From: Campylobacteraceae bacterium UBA1877
GTDB lineage: Bacteria; Campylobacterota; Campylobacteria; Campylobacterales; Campylobacteraceae
Direction: 5' to 3'
Length of the DNA stretch: 5,771 bases
Assembly (NCBI GenBank): GCA_002352945.1
Contig: DDHL01000009.1
Location: 1 to 5,771 of the forward strand
Of this stretch, positions 1-5,771 are shown in pieces. The notes below the pieces were generated by a model. It searched no databases, had not been told where the DNA came from, and saw nothing but the letters and a program-made list of their open reading frames with translations. The number at the start of each line of letters is the position of its first letter. Positions within the stretch are counted from its first letter, which is position 1. Made by a program: the position numbers and the translations under genes.

Positions 1-26
1 GTTAAAGCGGGGTAAAGCAGTAAATC

Positions 27-1226
27 TTACCAGTCGCTAGGATCTAGCGGCTCATTAATAGTAAATTTACAATCACTTCCTTCACATTTTACTCCCGCAT
101 CAAGATAGAGTGCATTTTCAAATCCACCCTCTTTTGCCTTTGCTTGAGCCTCCATTGCACGGCCTCCAGCAGCACAGTGGAATATAATGTACCCATCTTT
201 TGGAAGTTTTGCTAAAAACTCTTCGGTACTATTTTCTTCAATAGAAGCATGAACTGAACCTGGAACAAAACCAGCTGCTCTTTCGTCAGCTCGTCGCACA
301 TCCACAATTGTTACACCTTTTGGCAAATCTTTATACACTTCATTAAACCACTCGCCATCAACTGAGCCGATATCAAGCCCTTTTTTAACTGGTCCCATAA
401 AAGGCTTAGTTAGCGTAACGCCGCCAACTTCCATATCGCCACCTTTAGTGGTTTTATAACCAGCCTTTTTCCATGCAGGAAGCCCAGCTGAATAGTTGCT
501 TACACTTGTATAACCCATTGCAATAAGTTTTTGGGCTATAGCGTGTGATTTGTGACACTCATAACCTGCACAAAAGGTGATAATTGGAGTTGTTTTATCT
601 GCTGGCAATCGACCTTTTAAGTTTTCAAACTCAGTATCTGGGATTGAGATTGCGCCAGGGATTGTCTCGCCGATAAATTTTACATAAGGACGCGCATCAA
701 TTAAGAGTGCACTATTTTTATCAAAGGCAGATTTTATAACAGAAGTTCCAACTTCAGCATAATCAATTGTAACCCACTCAGGCTCACCTGCTTGATAGAG
801 TTTTACGTTTGTAAAGCCCATCTGTTTTAGCATGCCTGCAACTTTTGGACTCTTTCCACACTCCCAGCCGCCGCAATAGACTAAAATTTCAGCATCTTTT
901 GGAGTTTTATCAAGCTGTCCTACAAAATCTTTAAACTTTGTATCTGGAATATTGATACTAGATGGAATTGTTCGAGCTTTATATTTTGCCTCTGGTCTTG
1001 CGTCAACAAAAATTGCTTTAGCGCCAGTTCGCATACCGTTTCCAAGTTTGGAACGAGCATAGGTATAATCAACAACTTCCAAATCGTACTTATTGATTAA
1101 CTTTTGCACGCCCTCCGAGGGCTTGTTTTGAGCCATAGCTGGAACCATCGAGTCTGAAGTCATGGCACAACCTGTAAAGAGTAAGGCTGCCGTAAGTGCT
1201 ATAGCACCAACAAATGATGAACGCAT
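27..1226 (-). CDS. Triple-rhodanese-domain lipoprotein, putative periplasmic sulfurtransferase/sulfur carrier
   Basis: A 399-residue exported protein. Residues 1-20 form a lipoprotein signal: a basic start, a hydrophobic core and the lipobox-like LFTGC with Cys20 as lipid site. Ala follows Cys20 rather than Asp, which by the E. coli rule would favour the outer membrane. Three rhodanese domains follow, at about 57-156, 162-257 and 285-380. Domains 1 and 2 are close duplicates (both have DARP, a TIP/IPDT segment, and a C-x4-C-x-KS loop at Cys118/Cys123 and Cys219/Cys224). Domain 3 is more divergent, with the ordinary CAAGGRA loop (Cys351). All three keep a candidate persulfide-carrying cysteine. 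The start is set by AGGAG five bases upstream of ATG. It lies 26 bp after psrC, so it is probably cotranscribed. Inferred role: binding sulfane sulfur and handing it to PsrA, as the unrelated-architecture Sud protein does in Wolinella. The true substrate is unknown. Confidence 0.9.
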   Translation of the reverse strand: MRSSFVGAIALTAALLFTGCAMTSDSMVPAMAQNKPSEGVQKLINKYDLEVVDYTYARSKLGNGMRTGAKAIFVDARPEAKYKARTIPSSINIPDTKFKDFVGQLDKTPKDAEILVYCGGWECGKSPKVAGMLKQMGFTNVKLYQAGEPEWVTIDYAEVGTSVIKSAFDKNSALLIDARPYVKFIGETIPGAISIPDTEFENLKGRLPADKTTPIITFCAGYECHKSHAIAQKLIAMGYTSVSNYSAGLPAWKKAGYKTTKGGDMEVGGVTLTKPFMGPVKKGLDIGSVDGEWFNEVYKDLPKGVTIVDVRRADERAAGFVPGSVHASIEENSTEEFLAKLPKDGYIIFHCAAGGRAMEAQAKAKEGGFENALYLDAGVKCEGSDCKFTINEPLDPSDW

Positions 1227-1252
1227 AGAGTCTCCTTTGTGTGTGTTGTTAT

Positions 1253-2518
1253 TTAGTGATGATTGCGTAGTTTTGCTACGTCAAACAAACTATCAAAAAT
1301 TTTGTATATAGCCAATACGACACCTATAGAGCCGATGACTATAAAAATTTCACCCAAGTGTGGATGAATATAGTTAAAACTACTTGCTAATTCATATACA
1401 TCATATTTTTCATATCCCATGCCAAACCTATCTGACATTGGATTAGCGTTTCCGCCATAAACAAACAAATATCGTCCTGCATACCCACCCAAGATTGTGA
1501 AAATGGAAGCTAATACAATTTTCCAATAAGATTTTGTAGGCTTAAATACTAGAAAAAATGGTAAAACCATAGCCAATAAAATATAGCCTAAAAAGTAAAG
1601 ATATTTAAATGGACCAAATAAAATTATAAATGCCCAATCTTTATCCACAATCATATATGCTATCACTTCATAAAGAGCAAGCACCGAAATAAAGAGTAAA
1701 ATTCCCTTGCGAATTAAATTCATTAATTCTGAATACTCAGGCTTACTTCTATGAGCCAAATATGTATAAACGCCCATTATACCAAGAGATGATACAAAAG
1801 CCGATATAATGAAGTAAAATGTCAACACTGGAAACTCAGTCCATAAATGGCGTGCTGTATTCATAGAAAAAAGTTTTGCTTGAATGTAGTATTCCACGAC
1901 GTCAACACCAATACTCATAATAAGAATTGGAAGTGCCAAGCGACGGGCAAGTTCGCGTTTTTTGGTTAAAATCAAATAGATTTCAAAAAGTACGAATGGA
2001 ATGTAAGTACAATACAAGGGCAACATAAGCCACATACCAGCTGTTACATTTGGATCTAAAACCATCCAAAGCATATTGAGCATATTCAAATCAGTTGCGA
2101 TGGTAAACAATCCTGCAAAAACCATAGCAATTCCTATTGTCATAAAACCGGCTGCAGCTTTTTCTACGATTTTGAAATTCATAAGTTCAGCCAATGCAAC
2201 CAAAAAGATAATCCCACTACCTGTATAAATCATATACATGTAATTAACAATAAACAGAGTCCAAGGAACCTCGCGACTCACCTCTCCAACTGTTCCAAAA
2301 ACTGCTAATTTCATGGCATCTTTCAAGCCTGGATTTGTTGGGTCAAGTCCAGCAGCATGAGCATTAGCTGCTGTGCTAAAATAGCGCAGTTCAAAAATTT
2401 CATAAATCCCAACTGCTGCTAATGCAACTAAAACATAAGCAATTAACATTGTTTTGTTAAAAAGAAGATTGAAAATATTTATTCTTAATTCCAATCCTGC
2501 AAATTCGTAGGTTTTCAT
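1253..2518 (-). CDS. psrC: NrfD/PsrC-family integral membrane quinol-binding subunit
   Basis: A 421-residue, very hydrophobic protein that should anchor the PsrAB complex in the cytoplasmic membrane and oxidise menaquinol. By eye there are about ten membrane segments, near residues 22-42, 86-112, 123-143, 161-184, 194-213, 228-253, 270-291, 306-325, 332-354 and 389-406. A soluble loop of about 40 residues (47-85) follows segment 1, and a second (about 355-388) precedes the last segment. This is longer than the compact eight-helix PsrC of Thermus and resembles the ten-helix NrfD/HybB type. The chosen start is the ATG at 2518: it overlaps the psrB stop as ATGA and has AAGGAG six bases upstream. 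The reading frame also extends to a GTG at 2539, but that lies inside psrB and lacks the same support. The 4-bp overlap suggests translational coupling with psrB. The family call is firm; the exact donor and coupling mode are inferred. Confidence 0.88.
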   Translation of the reverse strand: MKTYEFAGLELRINIFNLLFNKTMLIAYVLVALAAVGIYEIFELRYFSTAANAHAAGLDPTNPGLKDAMKLAVFGTVGEVSREVPWTLFIVNYMYMIYTGSGIIFLVALAELMNFKIVEKAAAGFMTIGIAMVFAGLFTIATDLNMLNMLWMVLDPNVTAGMWLMLPLYCTYIPFVLFEIYLILTKKRELARRLALPILIMSIGVDVVEYYIQAKLFSMNTARHLWTEFPVLTFYFIISAFVSSLGIMGVYTYLAHRSKPEYSELMNLIRKGILLFISVLALYEVIAYMIVDKDWAFIILFGPFKYLYFLGYILLAMVLPFFLVFKPTKSYWKIVLASIFTILGGYAGRYLFVYGGNANPMSDRFGMGYEKYDVYELASSFNYIHPHLGEIFIVIGSIGVVLAIYKIFDSLFDVAKLRNHH

Positions 2519-3168
2519 CCCTGACTCCTTTTTTGACACGCTTTATCATAAATAGGCTTGAAACTCTCCCATGTATAAATAGTCGTATCATGAGAAACAC
2601 TTTGACGCAAATACTCTTCATCATCTGGAACAATGTAAAAAAGTTTTGGTAGGGTATTTGAGCGCTCTTTTTGAACAAAAAAGCGTTTTGTTTTAAGAAG
2701 TTTTACCAAATCGCTCTCTTCATCATCCAAATCTCCAAACAACCGTACTTTCGTAGGACAAGTTTCTTGACATGCAGTTGTGCCATACTCTTCAATGCGA
2801 TGGTCACAAAACGTACACTTATCAACCGCAACCGTGGTATCATCAATAAATCTTGCATCATAAGGACATGCTTCCATACAGCCTTTACACAAAATACATT
2901 TATGCGCATCCACCTTAACGATTCCGCCTGGTGCATAATGACTTGCATTGGTTGGACATACACTCACACAAGGTGCATCCACACAATGATTACATTGAGA
3001 TGGATAGAGATTCACAAAAGGTTTTCCAAATATCGAACCCTCTACAATACCAATCCAAATACGTTGTTTATGCGCACCAAGCTGCACTCCATTTTCTTCT
3101 TTACAGGCCGTTTCACAGGCTTTACAGTTAATACAATTTTGATAATCTAATGCCATTGCGTAATTCAT
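2515..3168 (-). CDS. psrB: PsrB-like iron-sulfur electron-transfer subunit with four [4Fe-4S] clusters
   Basis: A 217-residue ferredoxin-like subunit of the DmsB/PsrB/NrfC family that passes electrons from the membrane subunit to the catalytic subunit. Sixteen cysteines form four sets: Cys12/15/18/22 (CxxCxxCxxxC), Cys59/62/67/71 (CxxCxxxxCxxxC), Cys91/94/97/101, and Cys118/121/133/137 (CxxC-x11-CxxxC). This is the full family complement, so four [4Fe-4S] clusters are expected. There is no signal peptide, as usual: the protein should ride through the Tat pathway bound to PsrA. The tail after residue 140 is less conserved in appearance and carries one more cysteine, Cys211. The ATG at 3168 is two bases past the psrA stop, with an AAGGAAGGTG ribosome-binding stretch lying in the last psrA codons. 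The 3' end overlaps psrC by 4 bp. Length and motif spacing are normal. Confidence 0.93.
   Translation of the reverse strand: MNYAMALDYQNCINCKACETACKEENGVQLGAHKQRIWIGIVEGSIFGKPFVNLYPSQCNHCVDAPCVSVCPTNASHYAPGGIVKVDAHKCILCKGCMEACPYDARFIDDTTVAVDKCTFCDHRIEEYGTTACQETCPTKVRLFGDLDDEESDLVKLLKTKRFFVQKERSNTLPKLFYIVPDDEEYLRQSVSHDTTIYTWESFKPIYDKACQKRSQG
2525..2530 (-). promoter_or_regulatory. Ribosome-binding site that decides the psrC start
   Basis: AAGGAG lies within the last codons of psrB, six bases before the ATG at 2518. It supports that ATG, which overlaps the psrB stop as ATGA, over the in-frame GTG at 2539. Confidence 0.75.
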
Positions 3169-3170
3169 AA

Positions 3171-4814
3171 TTACACCTTCCTTACCGTAACTAACGTTGC
3201 GTGCATATTAGCGCACCCAAAGGTGGGCTCAATGGTATCTTCAATAATCTCATTATCACTCGCACCATTTCGGTGAGCAAAAGTAAGACCAGTCGACTTT
3301 GCGCCAAACCCATGTACATAAAAGATGGTTTGAGGAACGATTTTCTCCGTAGGATATGCTTTGATACGAATAGTTCCAACCGAGCTTGAAACCTCCACTT
3401 CATCTCCATGACTAATTCCATACTCTTTAGCCTCTTGGGCATTTATCCAAACATAATTTTCTGGCATCAACTCAAGGAGCATAATATTATTTTGTGTTGA
3501 GTTTTGAGTAAATTGAGCATGGCGACCAGTGATAAATTTAAACTTGCCTTTTGGAACTTTCACATAATGTTCTTCTCTCCAAGTAGGCATTGCATCAATC
3601 CCACGGCTTGTCATGCTTGCCAAATTACACTCAATTTTTTTACTTGGTGTATCAAAACAGCGTTGTAGGTTAGCTATATCAATAGGATTTACACACAAAT
3701 CATGAGTGTATGCATTTGCATCATACTCCTCTTCAAGTTTGAGCATTGAATAAAATCGCTTATCTTTTGGGTAGTTTTCATAGGAGTTATTTGAGAGCTT
3801 TTTAAAATATGAGGTCATATTTGGATAATAAACACCCTTTTGTCTTAATATTTGCCAAGCCTCTTCTCCATAAATTGGAGCAACCGCTTGATGGTTTAAC
3901 TCTTCTTGAGTATGCTCAAAAAAGTCAAGCATATTAAAACCTTCGCTATTGTAATACTCCTCTTCATCCTCTCCTTCAATCATCTCTTGCACATCTAAAT
4001 CGTGCTTTTTAGTGACCTCAAAAAGCGGCTTTGAGATATGTTTTGCTAAGCCTTTTAAAATCTCATATACAGGCTTTGTTTCATACATTGGCTCAATCAC
4101 TTTTTGGCGCAAAACAATTGCTGGCTCTGGACCTCCAAAACTCTTAACAGGATCTTCGCGCTCTAAATATGTACACTCTGGCAAGATTACATCTGCCATC
4201 AAAGCTGTATCACTAGGAATCGTATCGATTACTACAACCAAATCCATAGTTTCAAACATCTTTTTGGTTTTAGCAGTATTTGGCACTGAGAGCATTGGGT
4301 TATGTTTGTAGATAAACATTCCACGAATTGGATAAGGATTTCGTCCCTCTAAAATCATATTGCGCCATGCTATCCATGAGCCGGTTGAGCCAATGATTGC
4401 AGCCTCTTTAGACTCAATGCGCTCTTTTGCATTAAAATAAAGTGGCATTGGAACACTATGATCTTTTAATGGAAGCGTTTTACCAAAGAGTATTCCACCC
4501 TTTACATCAATTCCACCTCCAAGAGCTGTAAAGATTGCCTGAGCTCGCCTTAATTGAAAATCATTACTCTCCCAAGTTGATCGCCGACCCTGATAGTAGA
4601 TTGATTGGGGAGCATTTGCCATAAACTCCCTAGCAATTTTTCTAATTAAAGAGGCTGATATTCCACAAATCCCTTCGGCCCACTCTGGAGTATAGCCATT
4701 TGTGATAATATGCTCTTTATAGGTTTCAAAATCGTTGAAGTTTTTTGCCACATACTCACGGTTATAAATCTCTTCACTTATTGCAACATAAGTTAAAGCA
4801 AGCACAAATGCCAA
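3171..4814 (-). CDS. psrA: PsrA C-terminal fragment: molybdopterin-binding domains without its own start
   Basis: This 547-residue open frame holds the rest of PsrA (residues 261-807 of the restored protein). It can only be called as a gene by using a TTG at 4814, which is really the Leu of the conserved PGTDLAF motif. No Shine-Dalgarno precedes it, and the first in-frame ATG falls 64 residues inside (REFMANAP). It therefore looks like the severed end of psrA, not an independent gene. It contains QGRRSTW, the GGGIDVKGG loop, HNPMLSVPNT, ADVILPECTYLERE, and a C-terminal molybdopterin dinucleotide-binding domain (GRHAQFTQN, the IRIKAYPTE region, PTFGCANMH). A charged insertion with GEDEEE (about fragment residues 265-292) looks lineage-specific. 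The frame is otherwise intact to its TAA, two bases before psrB. Confidence 0.8.
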   Translation of the reverse strand: MAFVLALTYVAISEEIYNREYVAKNFNDFETYKEHIITNGYTPEWAEGICGISASLIRKIAREFMANAPQSIYYQGRRSTWESNDFQLRRAQAIFTALGGGIDVKGGILFGKTLPLKDHSVPMPLYFNAKERIESKEAAIIGSTGSWIAWRNMILEGRNPYPIRGMFIYKHNPMLSVPNTAKTKKMFETMDLVVVIDTIPSDTALMADVILPECTYLEREDPVKSFGGPEPAIVLRQKVIEPMYETKPVYEILKGLAKHISKPLFEVTKKHDLDVQEMIEGEDEEEYYNSEGFNMLDFFEHTQEELNHQAVAPIYGEEAWQILRQKGVYYPNMTSYFKKLSNNSYENYPKDKRFYSMLKLEEEYDANAYTHDLCVNPIDIANLQRCFDTPSKKIECNLASMTSRGIDAMPTWREEHYVKVPKGKFKFITGRHAQFTQNSTQNNIMLLELMPENYVWINAQEAKEYGISHGDEVEVSSSVGTIRIKAYPTEKIVPQTIFYVHGFGAKSTGLTFAHRNGASDNEIIEDTIEPTFGCANMHATLVTVRKV

Positions 4815-4888
4815 ATCGGTTCCAGGTTTTATAGGAAGATACTCATCAGCATGGATTGCAGTGTTGCTAAAGCGTGGATCAACTACAA

Positions 4889-4897
4889 CTAGTTTAC
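4889..4897 (-). other. psrA: Frameshift site in psrA (one A missing from a short A run)
   Basis: In coding sense the bases read GTAAACTAG. The upstream frame gives Val-Asn-stop. The frame one base back gives Lys-Leu-Val-Val-Val-Asp-Pro-Arg, the expected beta-strand and VDPR motif of this family. Restoring a fourth A (GTAAAACTA) makes the gene continuous. The run is only three bases, so a homopolymer read error is possible but not obvious. A canonical programmed slip heptamer is not present: the A-site half (AAAC) would fit, but the P-site GTA would not re-pair well. Confidence 0.85.
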
Positions 4898-5593
4898 TCC
4901 ACGTCCTCGTGTTCTTTTAAAAAGATCCATAGTATCTGGGGTCAAAATAGCCTCAGCCCTATTGGCTCCAGCCATAATTACATATTTTGCATTCTCCAAA
5001 TCTGCCTGCCCATATCCGCCAAGAGTTAAGGTATATCCAGACACAGCAGTTTGCAAGCATATGGTTGCATGGTTTAAGAAATTGGCTGAACCAAATTTAT
5101 TGGCCATAAATGTTTTAAAAGTATGCTCTCCTAAACCCTCGCCGGCACTAAAGCCAATACAGGATCGATTATCCTCCTCTTCATCAACTATTTTTACCAA
5201 TCTTTTAGCAATATACTCATACGCCTCTTCCCAAGTAGCTCGACGATACTTTCCATCACCTCGCTCTCCAGTTCGGATTAATGGGTATTTTAATCTATCT
5301 GGATCATAAAGGGCATGAACCCCTGCTTGACCTCTTGCACACAACATATTGCGTGATTTTGGAAAATAGGGATTTGGAGAGAGACTTTTGACTACGCCAC
5401 TTCGCACATGGGCGATGGCTGCACACTTATTAACACACATTTCACAAACTGTTGGCACATCTTTTTCAAGAGGTGCCTTTGCATGCGAATCGCTGGTTGC
5501 AAACATTTTGGTTGCACTCAGCCCAGTCCCGCCTAGCACACTTAAAGCGACACTGCCTTGGAGAAATCTTCTACGCGAGATCTCTACTTTCAT
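4889..5593 (-). CDS. psrA: PsrA N-terminal fragment: Tat signal, [4Fe-4S] domain and Mo-ligand region
   Basis: This is the 234-residue product predicted if the sequence is taken literally. It starts at an ATG with a strong TAGGAGG five bases upstream. Residues 6-12 (SRRRFLQ) match the twin-arginine consensus, followed by a short hydrophobic stretch and a likely cleavage near residue 38 (SHA). Cys50, Cys53, Cys57 and Cys85 (C-x2-C-x3-C-x27-C) are the cluster ligands of this family. Cys179 in the NHATICLQT segment sits where PsrA/PhsA enzymes place the cysteine that binds molybdenum. The last in-frame residues, RGRGVN, precede a TAG at 4889-4891, in the middle of a conserved strand, so this is not a natural C terminus. 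Alone it lacks most of the molybdopterin-binding fold. Confidence 0.85.
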   Translation of the reverse strand: MKVEISRRRFLQGSVALSVLGGTGLSATKMFATSDSHAKAPLEKDVPTVCEMCVNKCAAIAHVRSGVVKSLSPNPYFPKSRNMLCARGQAGVHALYDPDRLKYPLIRTGERGDGKYRRATWEEAYEYIAKRLVKIVDEEEDNRSCIGFSAGEGLGEHTFKTFMANKFGSANFLNHATICLQTAVSGYTLTLGGYGQADLENAKYVIMAGANRAEAILTPDTMDLFKRTRGRGVN

Positions 5594-5598
5594 GCTTT

Positions 5599-5605
5599 CC
5601 TCCTA
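5599..5605 (-). promoter_or_regulatory. Strong ribosome-binding site of psrA
   Basis: TAGGAGG lies five bases before the ATG at 5593. It is the best Shine-Dalgarno match in the window and fixes the psrA start so that the Tat motif begins at residue 6. It is also part of the inverted repeat described at 5599-5665. Confidence 0.85.
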
Positions 5606-5611
5606 CAATCG

Positions 5612-5638
5612 ATTCTTGGTAAATAAAATTTCAAGAAT
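5612..5638. repeat. Inverted repeat ATTCTTG-N13-CAAGAAT upstream of psrA
   Basis: Two perfect 7-bp arms (5612-5618 and 5632-5638) flank a 13-bp AT-rich spacer, ending about 18 bp before the psrA start codon. Arm-to-arm distance is 20 bp, about two helical turns, which suits a dimeric regulator bound to DNA. The same repeat could be the inner hairpin of the leader structure that encloses it. No known operator is recognised. Confidence 0.4.
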
Positions 5639-5710
5639 TTTACTTTTTGTACCAAATTGTAGGGGTAGTTTCTTTACAGAATAATTAATACTATTTTGAG
5701 TTATTATTTT

Positions 5711-5739
5711 ATCTTATATGAATCTTCTAAAAAGTCCAA
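5711..5739 (-). promoter_or_regulatory. Possible sigma70-type promoter for the psr operon
   Basis: In coding sense TTGGAC (5739-5734), a 17-base spacer and TAAGAT (5716-5711) resemble -35 and -10 boxes. Transcription would begin near 5704 and give a leader of about 110 nt containing the inverted repeats. The region is very AT-rich, so other -10-like sequences are nearby and this choice is weak. It is the only site noted with both boxes at good spacing. Confidence 0.3.
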
Positions 5740-5771
5740 TATAGCGGAATTTGAAGAAAAAAAATTTAAAA

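Larger units (their letters stand above)
3171..5593 (-). pseudogene. psrA: Polysulfide/thiosulfate reductase-type molybdopterin subunit, interrupted by a -1 nt frameshift
   Basis: Two adjacent frames together encode one molybdopterin oxidoreductase of the PsrA/PhsA branch of the DMSO reductase family. Adding one A to the AAA run at 4893-4895 (minus-strand sense) fuses them without a gap into 807 residues and restores GVKLVVVDPRF, followed by the family's IKPGTDLA motif. Visible in order: Tat signal (SRRRFL at 6-11), [4Fe-4S] site Cys50/53/57/85, probable Mo-ligand Cys179, the segment ending in ADVILPECTYLERE (about 467-480), and the C-terminal dinucleotide-binding domain (about 684-805). In the periplasm it would reduce polysulfide or a related sulfur compound with electrons from PsrB. 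As written, translation stops after 234 residues and gives no active enzyme. Either the strain is mutated or the sequence has a one-base error. Thiosulfate or tetrathionate as substrate cannot be excluded. Confidence 0.88.
5599..5665 (-). promoter_or_regulatory. Candidate leader structure that pairs with the psrA ribosome-binding site
   Basis: In transcript sense, CCCCTACAAT (5665-5656) is complementary to ATTGTAGGAGG (5609-5599) with a single bulged A; eight of the pairs are contiguous. The second arm includes the whole Shine-Dalgarno of psrA, so the fold would hide it. A second, shorter inverted repeat is nested inside the loop. If the transcript starts upstream of 5665, this could regulate translation of the operon. 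It could equally be a pair of protein-binding sites on DNA, or chance pairing in AT-rich DNA. The complementarity is seen; function is inferred. Confidence 0.4.

Noticed and set aside
1..26. Two TAAAGC copies after the rhodanese gene as a repeat or terminator
   Set aside because: Six-base direct repeats in 26 bp are not significant, and no hairpin with a T run is visible.
2519..2539. GTG at 2539 as the psrC start
   Set aside because: It adds seven residues that overlap psrB, whereas the ATG at 2518 has a well-spaced AAGGAG and the usual ATGA overlap.
2671..3150. Long plus-strand open frame opposite psrB
   Set aside because: Its translation is rich in Thr, Cys, His and Ile with no domain; it is the antisense shadow of the cysteine-rich psrB. 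The same holds for the other plus-strand frames opposite psrA.
3171..4814. The C-terminal psrA frame as an independent gene
   Set aside because: It starts mid-domain at a TTG that encodes a conserved Leu, has no ribosome-binding site, and its missing N terminus is found directly upstream in another frame.
4889..4891. Recoded stop codon (readthrough or special amino acid)
   Set aside because: The codon is TAG, and reading through stays in the wrong frame and meets another TAG two codons later. Only a frame change restores homology.
4885..4910. Programmed -1 ribosomal frameshifting in psrA
   Set aside because: A -1 slip on AAAC would give the right protein, but the preceding AGTA does not complete a canonical slippery heptamer and no strong downstream stem was seen. 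A one-base deletion or read error is simpler.
3171..5593. Arsenate, selenate or DMSO reductase as the function of the Mo subunit
   Set aside because: A Cys in the Mo-ligand position, the NrfD membrane partner and the adjacent rhodanese favour polysulfide/thiosulfate chemistry, though the sequence alone does not prove the substrate.
1..5771. tRNA, rRNA, CRISPR array, insertion sequence or phage features
   Set aside because: Nearly all the window is accounted for by four coding genes, and no repeat array, transposase or RNA-gene signature was seen.

Overview
The window reads as one minus-strand operon for periplasmic sulfur-compound respiration. The AT-rich DNA, the gene order and the protein style suggest a Campylobacterota (epsilonproteobacterial) sulfur-metabolising bacterium, of the Sulfurimonas/Sulfurovum/Sulfuricurvum/Wolinella kind. 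The lineage is inferred from gene content and was not tested by a search.

Layout in the direction of transcription (high to low coordinates): an AT-rich leader with a possible promoter and nested inverted repeats (5594-5771); psrA, a Tat-exported molybdopterin oxidoreductase broken by a one-base frameshift near 4893 (3171-5593); psrB, a four-cluster ferredoxin-like subunit (2515-3168); psrC, an NrfD-family membrane quinol subunit (1253-2518); and a lipoprotein with three rhodanese domains (27-1226). Gene junctions are 2 bp, a 4-bp ATGA overlap, and 26 bp. Every gene except the downstream psrA fragment has a good Shine-Dalgarno sequence. No terminator is visible after the last gene, but only 26 bp remain.

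The genes fit one electron path: menaquinol is oxidised at PsrC, electrons pass through the four [4Fe-4S] clusters of PsrB to the [4Fe-4S] cluster and Mo-bis-MGD of PsrA, which reduces polysulfide, or possibly thiosulfate, tetrathionate or another sulfur compound. The lipid-anchored triple rhodanese could capture or carry sulfane sulfur for PsrA, the role Sud plays in Wolinella. The points most worth a second look are the psrA frameshift, the triple-rhodanese lipoprotein with two kinds of active loop, and a predicted leader structure that would hide the psrA ribosome-binding site.
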